A DNA stretch of 64,000 bases from Bacillota bacterium (GCA_013177945.1 JABLXW010000014.1:30286-94285), one strand, 5' to 3'. Positions 34,520 to 43,518 are shown, counted from the first letter of the stretch. Program-made: numbers and translations. Notes: generated from the letters alone by a model not told the origin.

Positions 34520-35794
34520 ATGAGCCAAGTAGTGGACAAATGGGTAGAAAAGTGCATCAACCTCCCTCAAATCGGAGAGATGACCCATACGGAAAGAATG
34601 CGCAAGGCATTTGAGCTGGAAGATCCGGATATGGTCCCGGTAGCCATCGAAACCGACGAATGGCAAATAATATACGCCGGATACGACTTCTACGAAACAT
34701 GGGATGATGTGGATAAGGTCACCGATGCGGTTTTGAAAACCTGGCATGACCTGCGCCAGGACGTAATCTGGCCGTACTTCTGCCCAAGCCACGTACTGGA
34801 TCCCCTTCTTACTCCGGAACAGCGCAAAAGCTGCTACGACCTGCGCGACGGCAAGTCTTACGTTGTGTTCCGCGAAGTGACCAAGAGCCTCGACGAAATG
34901 ATCAAAGTCTACGAAAGCAAGCCCTGGCAAAAGTACGGGCTCGGCAGGCTGGCCACCCACTACCTGCCGCATTTCGACCACATGCTGGAATTCCAGAAAA
35001 AAATGAACAACACCGTCCCGACGATCCTGGGAATCCCCAACCCCAGCAACCTGGCAGAATGGGCGGTAGGTGTGGAAAACTTCTTGCGCTGGACGGTTTC
35101 CGAGCCGAAGTCAAAAGTTCACTACTATTTGGAGCTGGTAACAGAGTACCTGCTGGGTTCTCTTGAGGCGTGCCGCCCCTATGCCGAGGCAGGCATAGAA
35201 TTCATCTGTGTGTTCGGCGGCGCCCGGACCTGGGGCCCCAGGCAGTTCGAAGAGTTCGGCATCTACGACCGGATCTTTGCAGAAAAATGCGCCAGCATCT
35301 TCAAATATCCGTTCCACCACATCTGCGGCCACAACCTGCCCTACGCAATGGAAATGCTTGCATCCATGCCGTATGCCGGCGTTCAGTACGACGAGCCGAT
35401 GAAGCAGCTGGGATGGTCCTGGGCACAGTGGTGCGAATGGGTGGCAAGGCTAAACAAAGGCATCGCCTGTGTCATGAACGCCCCGACAACCCAGGCCCTG
35501 GCCTACAAGGACGCCGAGTACAACCGCACCATGATTAAAGAATTTATCGAGCACACCACCCCGCACACCACCGCCGTGATCATGCCGGGATGCGAAATAT
35601 CCGTAGGAACCCCTCTGGAAAACGTCAAAGCGGCAATCGAAGCAACGCGGAAGTACGGGAAGTATCCGGAGTGCAAAACTGCGGCAGAACAAATATGGAC
35701 TGAAGAGTCTTTCCAGGAAAGCAGGAAAAAATTGACCAAGAATTTGCCTCAGTGGGCCTTGCACTACAGAAAGAACCCGAGAACCTTGAAATAA
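34520..35794 (+). CDS. UroD-family methyltransferase I (substrate:corrinoid)
   Basis: 424 residues of the uroporphyrinogen-decarboxylase-like TIM barrel. The zinc motif of MtaA/MtbA-type methyltransferases is seen as H267-x-C269 (HHICGHN) with C358 (IMPGCEIS). The N-terminal 100 residues (MTHTERMRKAFELEDPDMVPVAIE) are those of O-demethylase-type methyltransferases. It should demethylate the specific substrate, for example a methoxylated compound, and methylate Co(I) of the corrinoid protein encoded just upstream. AAGGAGGG before the ATG. Confidence 0.85.
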   Translation: MSQVVDKWVEKCINLPQIGEMTHTERMRKAFELEDPDMVPVAIETDEWQIIYAGYDFYETWDDVDKVTDAVLKTWHDLRQDVIWPYFCPSHVLDPLLTPEQRKSCYDLRDGKSYVVFREVTKSLDEMIKVYESKPWQKYGLGRLATHYLPHFDHMLEFQKKMNNTVPTILGIPNPSNLAEWAVGVENFLRWTVSEPKSKVHYYLELVTEYLLGSLEACRPYAEAGIEFICVFGGARTWGPRQFEEFGIYDRIFAEKCASIFKYPFHHICGHNLPYAMEMLASMPYAGVQYDEPMKQLGWSWAQWCEWVARLNKGIACVMNAPTTQALAYKDAEYNRTMIKEFIEHTTPHTTAVIMPGCEISVGTPLENVKAAIEATRKYGKYPECKTAAEQIWTEESFQESRKKLTKNLPQWALHYRKNPRTLK

Positions 35795-35827
35795 TAATAC
35801 CTCCCCCTCCCCCCTCTTTAACCTAAC

Positions 35828-35860
35828 GCCTTACACGCCCCGAAATAGGGCGTGTAAGGC
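35828..35860 (+). other. Perfect 13-bp intercistronic hairpin
   Basis: GCCTTACACGCCC and GGGCGTGTAAGGC are exact complements around CGAAATA. AATTAAAG follows, so it is not a standard terminator. It separates the catalytic genes (corrinoid protein and methyltransferase I) from the activator gene and may protect the upstream mRNA or lower downstream expression. Confidence 0.6.
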
Positions 35861-35899
35861 AATTAAAGCATGGAAAATTTTCTCAAAGGTAACCGGGCC

Positions 35900-37735
35900 A
35901 TGAAACTCAACGTAACTATTTTGCCGGCAAATATAACAATAGCCGTGCCATACGGCACCAATGTACTGGAAGCCATCAGGAAGGCAAAGGTCCCTTTTGC
36001 TGCTGTATGCGGCGGCAAAGGAAGATGCGGCAAGTGCCTGGTGGAAGAAGTCTCCGGGCTTGCGCCGGCGACAAAAAGAGAAAAGAAAATCCTCAAGGAG
36101 CAGTCTGCCAAGGATGGCATGCGCCTGGCATGCCAGGCCCGAATCGTAAAAAACGCAACGGTGATCGTGCCTGCGGCCAGGGGTATGGCGGAGAGCAAGG
36201 CAGGCCTGAAAGGAGAGGAGATCTGGAATATCGCTCCCCGATTTTCCCTGGAAAAGCTGGAAATCCCCAAGGCCTCTGCTTCCGAGCCCGCCTCTCTCAC
36301 ATGCAGACTCAAGAAAGCGCTGGCCGAAAAGGGCAAGGAAGATGTGGAAATTAGCCTGGACCTCCTGCGCCGTATAGCCACGATGTCATCGGATCGCATT
36401 GCAGTATTAATCGAAGGTAACCGCCTGGTTGATGTGCTCGAGGGAGACTGCGAGAAACCGATTTGCGGCCTGGCCCTCGACATCGGTACCACCACAATGG
36501 TCGGGTATCTGGTAGAACTATCTTCCGGCCGGCAGCTGTCCGTCGCCGCCATGGAAAATCCCCAGGCCTCCTTCGGCTCCGACATCCTGAGCCGGATCAG
36601 TTCCATCAGGCGCAAACCCGAGAACCTTCAAGTTTTACATCAACTCCTGATCAATGGGGTCAACGAGCTTATCGAGAGGGTCACAGATGCAGCAGGGGTG
36701 TCCCGGGAATTCATTTACGACCTGGTTGCCGTCGGGAACACCTGCATGATCCACTTTTTTTTGGGAATCTCGCCCCAAAGCCTGGCCGTGGCCCCCTATC
36801 ACGCCGTACTGGAAGAAGCCATCGAGGTGCGGGCGCCAGATCTCAAAATCGCCATTAACAAAAACGGGCTGGTCAGAACTCTTCCGATCATACGGAGCTT
36901 TGTGGGGGCCGACACGGTAGGCGCCATCCTGGGCAGCGGCATGCCCAACAGCCGGAATCCTACATTGCTGATCGATATCGGCACAAACGGTGAAATTGTT
37001 TTAAAAACAAAGAATGAAATGGCCGCCTGTTCGGCTGCGGCGGGGCCTGCCTTTGAAGGGGCGCGTATTCTTTACGGGATGCGCGCCACCGCCGGAGCCA
37101 TCGACCACGTCAGGGTGGGCGACGGCAGCGACTTTGAAATCCACACCATCAACGGGCTGCCGCCCAAGGGGATCTGCGGCTCGGGCCTCATCGATGCCAT
37201 CTACGCAAGCAGGCTGCTGGGGTTGATGGACGGCTCTGGGCGAATCCTGCCCAAGGAAAGTGTACCCGGCCCTTTAAGGCACAGAGTAGTGCCCTGGGGA
37301 AAGGGGAGGGCAATCGTCCTGACTCAAGAATCCGAAACAGAAGCGGGGCAGCCTATAATCCTCACCCAACAAGACATCCGCCAGGTCCAGCTGGCCAAGG
37401 GGGCGATTCGGGCCGGCATCGAGATTCTGATGCGGGAACTGGGGCTGACGATAAACTCGCTGGATCGGATTATCCTGGCGGGAGCATTTGGCAGCTACAT
37501 ATCCCGGGAAAGCGCGCGGGGAATCGGCCTGATACCCCCCTTGCCCCTGGACAGAATCGTTTCGGTGGGAAATGCTGCGGGAGAGGGGGCCAAAATGGCA
37601 TTGCTATCCAAGGATGCCTACGCCGAAAGCCTGATGCTGGCACGAAAGGTGAAATACATTCCCCTCTCCGGCCGGGAAGACTTCCTGCGGCTGTACCTGA
37701 AAGAAATGCACTTTCCCGAACCTCCCGCATTTTAG
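35900..37735 (+). CDS. Reductive activator of corrinoid proteins (RACo, ASKHA ATPase with 2Fe-2S)
   Basis: 611 residues from the ATG at 35900 (AAAGGT upstream; ATG at 35870 is an alternative). Residues 1-95 form a plant-type ferredoxin with ligands C37, C43, C46 and C78 (CGGKGRCGKC then LACQ). The rest is the DUF4445 ASKHA domain: LALDIGTTTMVGYLVEL near 195, LIDIGTNGEIVLK near 360, GICGSGLIDAIYASRLLG near 430 and ILAGAFGSYISRESARGIGL near 535. It uses ATP to reduce inactive Co(II) to Co(I). Confidence 0.93.
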   Translation: MKLNVTILPANITIAVPYGTNVLEAIRKAKVPFAAVCGGKGRCGKCLVEEVSGLAPATKREKKILKEQSAKDGMRLACQARIVKNATVIVPAARGMAESKAGLKGEEIWNIAPRFSLEKLEIPKASASEPASLTCRLKKALAEKGKEDVEISLDLLRRIATMSSDRIAVLIEGNRLVDVLEGDCEKPICGLALDIGTTTMVGYLVELSSGRQLSVAAMENPQASFGSDILSRISSIRRKPENLQVLHQLLINGVNELIERVTDAAGVSREFIYDLVAVGNTCMIHFFLGISPQSLAVAPYHAVLEEAIEVRAPDLKIAINKNGLVRTLPIIRSFVGADTVGAILGSGMPNSRNPTLLIDIGTNGEIVLKTKNEMAACSAAAGPAFEGARILYGMRATAGAIDHVRVGDGSDFEIHTINGLPPKGICGSGLIDAIYASRLLGLMDGSGRILPKESVPGPLRHRVVPWGKGRAIVLTQESETEAGQPIILTQQDIRQVQLAKGAIRAGIEILMRELGLTINSLDRIILAGAFGSYISRESARGIGLIPPLPLDRIVSVGNAAGEGAKMALLSKDAYAESLMLARKVKYIPLSGREDFLRLYLKEMHFPEPPAF

Positions 37736-37752
37736 AAAAGAGGTTGAAAGCT

Positions 37753-38346
37753 TTGCGGATCCTATTGATTTCCGGGTTTCTCGGAAGCGGAAAAACAACT
37801 CTTGCATTGGAGCTGGCAAGACTGTTGGTCGAGCAGGAAAAAAGGATCGCAGCCGTAATCAACGAAGTGGGAGACGTTGGCATCGATCCCGATCTGTTCC
37901 GGGATTGGGATGAGGTTCGCTTATACGAGCTTTTCAGCGGCTGCGTGTGCTGCCAGACAAGCAGCGATTTGATTAAAACTTTGCAGGCAATAACGAACGC
38001 CGGCAACGTGGATGTGCTGGTTCTCGAGCCGTCAGGCATCGCACTGTCAAGCCAAATCATAGATACCATTCGTTATTGGAGTGCCGAGGTTCCCGTGGTC
38101 AATGTGGTGCTGGTGGATGCCACAAGGTTCCAGATGCTGATGAAGGAGCTGGAGCATCTCATCACGGACGCCCTTATGAACGCAGACCTGATAGTGGTAA
38201 GCAAAGTCGATCTGTGCGGGGACGGCGAGCTGCAATCCGTTCTGGAAAGAATAAGGGAACTGCGTCCGGAAATTCCTGTCGTTGCCGGCAATCTTTTAAG
38301 CAGAGGAGATAAAGCAGCCAGGGAGGTGCTTTTCCGAATTGGATAG
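37753..38346 (+). CDS. G3E GTPase (COG0523/CobW-like), GTPase domain only
   Basis: About 197 residues. The TTG at 37753 has GAGG 9 bases upstream; TTG 37744 is the alternative. G1 SGFLGSGKTT at the start, the metal motif GCVCC of COG0523 near residue 61, LEPSGIA near 93 and SKVD near 147 (guanine recognition). COG0523 proteins normally continue with a C-terminal domain; here the protein stops and the next gene overlaps by 8 bases. G3E GTPases load metals or cofactors (HypB, UreG, MeaB); here zinc for methyltransferase I or the corrinoid are plausible clients. Confidence 0.85.
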   Translation: MRILLISGFLGSGKTTLALELARLLVEQEKRIAAVINEVGDVGIDPDLFRDWDEVRLYELFSGCVCCQTSSDLIKTLQAITNAGNVDVLVLEPSGIALSSQIIDTIRYWSAEVPVVNVVLVDATRFQMLMKELEHLITDALMNADLIVVSKVDLCGDGELQSVLERIRELRPEIPVVAGNLLSRGDKAAREVLFRIG

Positions 38347-38758
38347 TCATCCTTGCGCCTCAGATTTCCACGTTTCGGTGGCAAGCAGAAGAATTAAGCT
38401 GGACGGCGCCTTTGACTTTACGGCAGAGCAGTGGTCAGAATTCGTCCTGGCCTTGCTAGGACGAATGCGGTCCCGGCTAAACAACGGAAAACTTTTTTTG
38501 GGGCACATCAAGGCTTCCCTGGAGGTGGATCGGGGTTTGATATTCGGCAGCACCACGGGTGGTGCCGCCGCAATCAAATTTTCCGAAGCGCCGATTCCAA
38601 AGTCGTCAAAGGCCCTGTTAAAGACGGCCTTAATTGCATACAAGATCGACCAGGGCTCTTTAGAAAACTGTCTCCTGCAGGCCCTTGACGAAACATCTCA
38701 AGAATACGGATTGACGTACCAGGTAGAACAGCAAGAGAAAGAGGAGGAGTATCTATGA
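38339..38758 (+). CDS. Small protein, possible detached C-terminal subunit of the G3E GTPase
   Basis: 139 residues, TTG start overlapping the GTPase stop by 8 bases and its own stop overlapping the next start by 4. FHVSVASRRIKLDGAFDFTAEQWSEFVLALLGRM and NGKLFLGHIKASLEVDRGLIFGSTTGG resemble in layout the C-terminal domain of CobW proteins (strand-turn-'PFD..r...fl..l' then 'G.iKa.l'). I infer a split two-subunit GTPase; similarity is loose and another function is possible. Confidence 0.6.
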   Translation: MDSHPCASDFHVSVASRRIKLDGAFDFTAEQWSEFVLALLGRMRSRLNNGKLFLGHIKASLEVDRGLIFGSTTGGAAAIKFSEAPIPKSSKALLKTALIAYKIDQGSLENCLLQALDETSQEYGLTYQVEQQEKEEEYL

Positions 38759-39615
38759 TTACCATTCTTTCCGGAACAGAAACCACCGTTGAGGCATCGC
38801 CCGACAAACCAACGGTGGTGATCGGAGAAAGGATCAATCCTACCCGGAAGAAAGAGTTAACCACGGCCCTGCGCGAAGGCAGGCTCGAACTGGTAGAAAA
38901 GGAGGCTCTGGCGCAAAAGGATGAAGGCGCCGATGTGATAGATGTAAACGTGGGTGCACCCGGCGTCGACGAAATAGCCATCCTGCCGCAGGCGGTAAGG
39001 CTCGCAGCCGAAGCAACAGGACTTCCGGTATCCATAGACTCTTCACACCCTAAGGCCATCGAGGCTGCCCTTAAGGTATGCCCGGGGAAACCGTTAATAA
39101 ACAGTGTATCGGGTGAAACAAAATCCCTGGAAAAAGTTTTGCCCCTGGCCAGAGACTACGGCGCAGCCGTTATTGGCCTATGCTTAGACGACAGCGGCAT
39201 CAGCACCGACCCGATGAAGCGCCTGGAAATTGCAAAAAGGATTCTGGAACGGGCCTGTGCCCTTGGCATACCGGTGGAGGACGTTGTCTTCGATCCCGTG
39301 GTGACAGCAGTGGGTATAGATCACACGGCAGGCAAGGTGACCTTAGAAACCATGAAACTGATCTCCGGCGAGCTGAAGGCAAACCTGGCTCTCGGCTCAA
39401 GCAACATCTCCCACGGGCTCCCCTACAGGCCGTACTTAAACAACAGTTTCCTGGCTTTAAGCATCCTTAACGGAGCAACCCTGCCCATCGTCAACCCGGG
39501 TGCACCCGGCCTGATGGAAACCGTTCGCGGCACAGATCTGCTGCTGGGCAAAGACATTAAAGCGCGAAGATACCTGAAACTTTACCGGGATCGCCTGAAA
39601 AAACCCCAAATTTAA
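38755..39615 (+). CDS. Methyl-THF methyltransferase II (AcsE/MtvA-like)
   Basis: 286 residues of the pterin-binding (DHPS-like) TIM barrel: VVIGERINPTRKKELTTALREG, DEGADVIDVNVGAPGVDE, PVSIDSSHPKAIEAAL, LINSVSGETKSLE and NLALGSSNISHGLPYRPYLN. These are hallmarks of methyltetrahydrofolate:corrinoid methyltransferases. In this operon it should move the methyl group from the corrinoid to tetrahydrofolate, feeding the Wood-Ljungdahl pathway. 4-base overlap with the preceding gene; ribosome site GAGGAGG. Confidence 0.9.
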   Translation: MITILSGTETTVEASPDKPTVVIGERINPTRKKELTTALREGRLELVEKEALAQKDEGADVIDVNVGAPGVDEIAILPQAVRLAAEATGLPVSIDSSHPKAIEAALKVCPGKPLINSVSGETKSLEKVLPLARDYGAAVIGLCLDDSGISTDPMKRLEIAKRILERACALGIPVEDVVFDPVVTAVGIDHTAGKVTLETMKLISGELKANLALGSSNISHGLPYRPYLNNSFLALSILNGATLPIVNPGAPGLMETVRGTDLLLGKDIKARRYLKLYRDRLKKPQI

Positions 39616-39635
39616 AAGAGGAGTGGTTTCGCAGG

Positions 39636-40175
39636 ATGAAGCAGGACGTTATGTTGATGGTGGCCGGATTAATGGAGCTGGCAGCCAGGACCGCACCGAA
39701 GGCAGGGGGAAAGGATTACATCAAAACCAAAATAATAGGCAGGGAAGAACTGGAGAAGCTGGCTGACGCCATGGTGGAATTCGGGGTGAGAAAAAACAAG
39801 AAGGACTTCGACCGCGACGGTGAAAACGTGAGGAATTCCGACGCTGTTCTCCTGATAGCGCTGAGCAATGCCAAAAAATTAGGTCTCAACTGCGGAGCCT
39901 GCGGCTTCTCCACATGCGCGGAGCTGCCCGATACCGCCGAAAGCTCGGAGTTTGCAGGCCCGATCTGCGCCTGGAGGCTGCTGGACCTGGGCATTGCCCT
40001 GGGCTCTGCGGCCAAAACCGCCGGGCTGCTGAATGCCGACAACAGGATCATGTACAGGATCGGTGCCGTGGCGCGGGAGCTGAAGATGATCGAGGGAGAA
40101 CTGGTGGTGGGAATACCAATCTCCGCGACGGGCAAGAACATCTATTTCGATCGCAAGCCGTCCACCGCCCTTTAG
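39636..40175 (+). CDS. DUF2148 ferredoxin-domain protein
   Basis: 179 residues. LGLNCGACGFSTCAELPDT near residue 87 and GPICAWRLLDLGIALGSAAKTA near 108 give the cysteine pattern of the DUF2148 family, which often lies with corrinoid methyltransferases and acetyl-CoA pathway genes. Probably binds an iron-sulfur cluster and may pass electrons to RACo. Last gene of the operon; 20 bases after methyltransferase II. Confidence 0.85.
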   Translation: MKQDVMLMVAGLMELAARTAPKAGGKDYIKTKIIGREELEKLADAMVEFGVRKNKKDFDRDGENVRNSDAVLLIALSNAKKLGLNCGACGFSTCAELPDTAESSEFAGPICAWRLLDLGIALGSAAKTAGLLNADNRIMYRIGAVARELKMIEGELVVGIPISATGKNIYFDRKPSTAL

Positions 40176-40258
40176 GCAGTCCGTACCCCCAACATGCAGG
40201 TTCCAATCCGGCGTCCCGCCAGGTCCGACGGAAAGGAAAATCCCCCGGTTGAGTTCAG

Positions 40259-40293
40259 GAAGCCCCGGGCGCGACAGGCAAGCCCGGGGCTTC
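40259..40293 (+). terminator. Stem-loop ending the corrinoid operon
   Basis: GAAGCCCCGGGC and GCCCGGGGCTTC form a perfect 12-bp GC-rich stem. The following TTCACTC is a poor T tract, so termination may be incomplete or factor-assisted. Confidence 0.5.
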
Positions 40294-40382
40294 ACTCTGG
40301 AGAAAGAAAGTCCCCTTGCAAAGAATTATATCAGTGTGATATCATAAACATAGCAAAACCATATCAGGAGGAGGCTGCCGGT

Positions 40383-41255
40383 GTGAACGAAATCAAGGCA
40401 TGGAAGACCAGCGGGTTTCTGGGGCTTTTGGTGATTCTGCTGCTCTACGGCGGGTGTGCCTATTTTGCCATCGCTCAAATCGTCGGGGAGAGGTGGAGCT
40501 GGACTGAGCTGCTGCTCTGCATTTTGCTGTTCCTTTCGGCGTCTTTTGGAGCCAGCGGCCTTACCGTGGTCCAGCCCAACCAGGCCAGCGTCCTGACATT
40601 CTTCGGCCGCTACCTGGGCAGCGTTCGGGAGAGCGGGTTCTGGCTGGTCGCCCCCCTGACGTCCCACAGGAAAGTTTCCCTGCGGGTGCGCAACTTCAAC
40701 AGCAAGCAGCTGAAGGTCAACGACGTGGAGGGCAATCCCGTGGAAATCGCGGCGGTAGTGGTGTTCAGGGTGGTGGATACGGCGAAGGCGGTGTTCGAAG
40801 TGGACAACTACGAACAGTTCGTGGAGATCCAGAGCGAAACCGCCCTGCGCCACGTGGCCACCCGCTACCCCTACGACACCTTCGAGGACGAGAGCGGGTA
40901 TTCCCTCCGAGGCAACGCCGAGGAAGTGGCGGCAGAACTGGCGCGGGAGCTGCAGGAGCGCCTTGCCGTGGCCGGAGTGGAGGTGCTGGAGGCCCGCCTG
41001 ACCCACCTGGCCTACTCGCCGGAAATTGCCGGGGCCATGCTGCAGCGCCAGCAGGCGGCAGCCATCATTGCGGCCAGGCAGCGCATTGTGGAAGGCGCGG
41101 TGGGAATGGTTCAAATGGCCATCTCCAGACTGGAGCAGGACAACCTGGTGAGCCTAGACGAAGAGCGCAAATGTCTGATGGTCAACAACCTCCTGGTAGC
41201 CATCGTCTCTGAACGCGCCGCCCAACCGGTGATCAACGTGGGCAGCCTGTATTAG
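40383..41255 (+). CDS. SPFH/Band 7 domain membrane protein
   Basis: 290 residues from the GTG at 40383 with GGAGGAGG 7 bases upstream. Two N-terminal hydrophobic segments ([43 protein letters not shown]), then a Band 7 domain ([69 protein letters not shown]) and a helical end. Members form membrane-anchored cages or microdomains. The next gene, 13 bases on, is a small DNA-binding-like protein that regularly accompanies this SPFH type. Confidence 0.88.
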   Translation: MNEIKAWKTSGFLGLLVILLLYGGCAYFAIAQIVGERWSWTELLLCILLFLSASFGASGLTVVQPNQASVLTFFGRYLGSVRESGFWLVAPLTSHRKVSLRVRNFNSKQLKVNDVEGNPVEIAAVVVFRVVDTAKAVFEVDNYEQFVEIQSETALRHVATRYPYDTFEDESGYSLRGNAEEVAAELARELQERLAVAGVEVLEARLTHLAYSPEIAGAMLQRQQAAAIIAARQRIVEGAVGMVQMAISRLEQDNLVSLDEERKCLMVNNLLVAIVSERAAQPVINVGSLY

Positions 41256-41268
41256 GGCGTGGGGTCTT

Positions 41269-41514
41269 ATGTCCGGCTCGACCCCCGGCAGAAAAAAATT
41301 CTTGCTCAGGCTGGATCCCCGGCTCTACGAAGTCCTGGAGCGTTGGGCGGCAGATGAACTGCGGAGCGTAAACTCCCACATCGAGTTTCTGTTGAGGGAC
41401 GCGGCGCGGCGGGCAGGGCGCCTGCCTGCTGGCCGGAAGGGAGGGGACACCTCCCGCCCCTCTCCACACGAGGGCCAAAACTCCTCCCTGCCCCGTCCAC
41501 CCGAGCCCCCGTAA
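41269..41514 (+). CDS. Small Arc-like ribbon-helix-helix protein linked to SPFH gene
   Basis: 81 residues: KKFLLRLDPRLYEVLERWAADELRSVNSHIEFLLRDAARRAG is an Arc-type fold, followed by a proline-, serine- and glycine-rich tail. This conserved SPFH-Arc pairing is known from many bacteria but its purpose is not established. It may bind DNA or the SPFH protein. Confidence 0.8.
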   Translation: MSGSTPGRKKFLLRLDPRLYEVLERWAADELRSVNSHIEFLLRDAARRAGRLPAGRKGGDTSRPSPHEGQNSSLPRPPEPP

Positions 41515-41551
41515 ACCACGGAGCTCCTCCGGCCTCCCGGCCGGCCCGCCA

Positions 41552-42274
41552 TCAGCCTTCGAGAACCCTCCCGTCGGTGCCAATGGTCACCGCGCGCCAG
41601 GGAACCTCCCTGGCGCTTCCGGCGAGGGCCCGCTCCACCGCCTTCACAATCCCCCCGCAGCAGGGCACCTCCATGCGGAGCACGGTGATGTCCTCGATCT
41701 CGTGGGCCCTCAGGATCTCTGCCAGTTTTTCGGCGTAGTCGAAGTCGTCCAGCTTGGGGCAGCCGATGAGGGTGATCCTGTCCCGCATGAAGTCCTCGTG
41801 GATGTTCGCATACGCATAGGCCGTGCAGTCTGCCGCCACCAGCAGGGATGCACCGTCCAGGTAGGGGGCCCCGGCCGGCACCAGCCTGATCTGGCAGGGC
41901 CACTGGCGAAGCCGGGATTCCGGCGCCGCCGCTTTCTGCGGCGCCGGAGCTTCGTGGGTGCAGCCCTCCCTTTTAATCACCCTCGCGGTGGTGCCGGGGC
42001 AGCCGCAGGCCAGCCTCTCCGGGGCGGCCTTTTTAAGCACCTCCGCGTGCCTTTTCGCGGCCTCCTCGTCATAAGCAGCCGCCTCCCGTTCCTCAATGGA
42101 AAGTGCCCCGGCAGGGCACTCGGGCAGGCAGTCCCCGAGGCCGTCGCAGTACGACTCCGAAACCAGCCGTGCCTTGCCGTCTACCAGCTGCAGGGCTCCT
42201 TCATGGCAGGCCTCCACGCAGAGCCCGCAGCCGTCGCATTTTTCTTCATCGATCCTGACGATCTTCCTCTTCAT
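41552..42274 (-). CDS. Two-cluster 4Fe-4S ferredoxin protein with C-terminal domain
   Basis: 240 residues. CDGCGLCVEACHEGAL near residue 14 and CDGLGDCLPECPAGAL near 43 bind two cubane clusters. The C-terminal 150 residues contain further cysteines (LACGCPGT, AADCTAY, IGCPKLDDFDYAEKLAEIL, VPCCGGIVKAVERAL) and resemble uncharacterised ferredoxin-domain proteins of acetogens and methanogens in which the CCGG motif may hold another cofactor. Soluble; redox partner unknown. Convergent with the SPFH pair. Confidence 0.85.
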   Translation of the reverse strand: MKRKIVRIDEEKCDGCGLCVEACHEGALQLVDGKARLVSESYCDGLGDCLPECPAGALSIEEREAAAYDEEAAKRHAEVLKKAAPERLACGCPGTTARVIKREGCTHEAPAPQKAAAPESRLRQWPCQIRLVPAGAPYLDGASLLVAADCTAYAYANIHEDFMRDRITLIGCPKLDDFDYAEKLAEILRAHEIEDITVLRMEVPCCGGIVKAVERALAGSAREVPWRAVTIGTDGRVLEG

Positions 42275-42374
42275 CGCTTCAGCCTCCCTCCAGCTTCAGT
42301 TTTGGAACGTGAAACCCATGCCTTCCCAGGCGGGCCAGGCCCGCCCTCCCTTTTGATTTTACGGGGCCTGAATC

Positions 42375-42410
42375 AAAAAGCCCCTTCCTTCTGATGGAGT
42401 GGGGCTTTTT
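42375..42410 (-). terminator. Bidirectional-looking terminator after sigA
   Basis: AAAAAGCCCC and GGGGCTTTTT frame a 16-base loop, so a T run follows the stem on either strand. It abuts the sigA stop at 42412 and ends the dgt-dnaG-sigA transcript. Confidence 0.85.
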
Positions 42411-42411
42411 C

Positions 42412-43518
42412 TTATTCCAGGTAGTCTTTGAGCTTCTTGCTCCTGCTGGGGTGCCTTAGTTTCCGGAGGGCCTTGGCCTCAATCTGGCGGATCCGCTCCC
42501 TGGTAACGTTGAACTTCTGTCCCACTTCCTCCAGGGTGCGCGCCCTCCCGTCATCAAGCCCAAAACGGAGGCGCAGCACCTCCCTCTCCCTGGGCGTCAG
42601 GGTATCCAGGACCTCTTCCAGCTGCTCCTTCAGGAGAATGAAAGAAGCTGCCTCCGCCGGGGCAAGGGCGTCTTCGTCTTCGATAAAATCCCCCAGGTGG
42701 CTGTCCTCCTCTTCCCCAATGGGAGTTTCCAGGGATACAGGCTCCTGGGCGATCTTCATGATTTCCCGCACCCGCTCCACCGGAATGTCCATCTCCTGGG
42801 CAATCTCCTCAGGCAAGGGCTCCCTCCCGAGCTCCTGGAGCAGCTGGCGGGAAACCCGGACAAGCTTGTTTATAGTCTCCACCATGTGCACGGGAATCCG
42901 GATCGTCCGCGCCTGGTCGGCAATGGCGCGCGTGATCGCCTGCCTGATCCACCAGGTTGCATAAGTGCTGAATTTATACCCCTTCCTGTAGTCGAATTTC
43001 TCAACCGCCTTGATCAGTCCCAGATTTCCCTCTTGAATCAGGTCGAGAAAGAGCATCCCCCGGCCGACGTAGCGCTTGGCAATGCTCACAACAAGGCGCA
43101 GGTTCGCTTCCGCGAGGCGGCGCTTCGCCTCTTCGTCACCCTGCTCAATCCGCTTGGCAAGCTCGATCTCCTCCTCGGCGGTGAGCAGGGGAATGCGGCC
43201 GATTTCCTTTAAATACATCCTCACGGGATCGTCAATGGCGATCCCCTCGGGGATTGAAAGATCCACCTCGATCTCCTCATCAGGAGGGGCCTCCCTGTCC
43301 TTTTCGAAGGCCGGGCCGTCCCCACCTTCAGGAACGACCTCGATCCCCATTGCCGCAAAATGCTCGTAGATGTTATCTATCTGGTCCGGGGTGAGTTCAA
43401 TCCCCTGGAGGGCGTCCATGATCTCCTGGTAGGTAAGGCACCCCTTTTTCTTCCCCCGCTGTATGAGTTCCTTTACTGCCTCGATTTTCAACTGATCTTT
43501 GAACTGGTTTTCGTTCAA
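42412..43518 (-). CDS. sigA: Primary sigma factor SigA (RpoD)
   Basis: 368 residues, the short Firmicute form. Region 1.1-like N-terminus ([20 protein letters not shown]), 1.2 ([22 protein letters not shown]), 2 ([39 protein letters not shown]), 3 and 4 ([38 protein letters not shown]). Recognises TTGACA/TATAAT promoters like those noted here. Located 79 bases after dnaG, the usual macromolecular synthesis operon. Confidence 0.97.
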   Translation of the reverse strand: MNENQFKDQLKIEAVKELIQRGKKKGCLTYQEIMDALQGIELTPDQIDNIYEHFAAMGIEVVPEGGDGPAFEKDREAPPDEEIEVDLSIPEGIAIDDPVRMYLKEIGRIPLLTAEEEIELAKRIEQGDEEAKRRLAEANLRLVVSIAKRYVGRGMLFLDLIQEGNLGLIKAVEKFDYRKGYKFSTYATWWIRQAITRAIADQARTIRIPVHMVETINKLVRVSRQLLQELGREPLPEEIAQEMDIPVERVREIMKIAQEPVSLETPIGEEEDSHLGDFIEDEDALAPAEAASFILLKEQLEEVLDTLTPREREVLRLRFGLDDGRARTLEEVGQKFNVTRERIRQIEAKALRKLRHPSRSKKLKDYLE

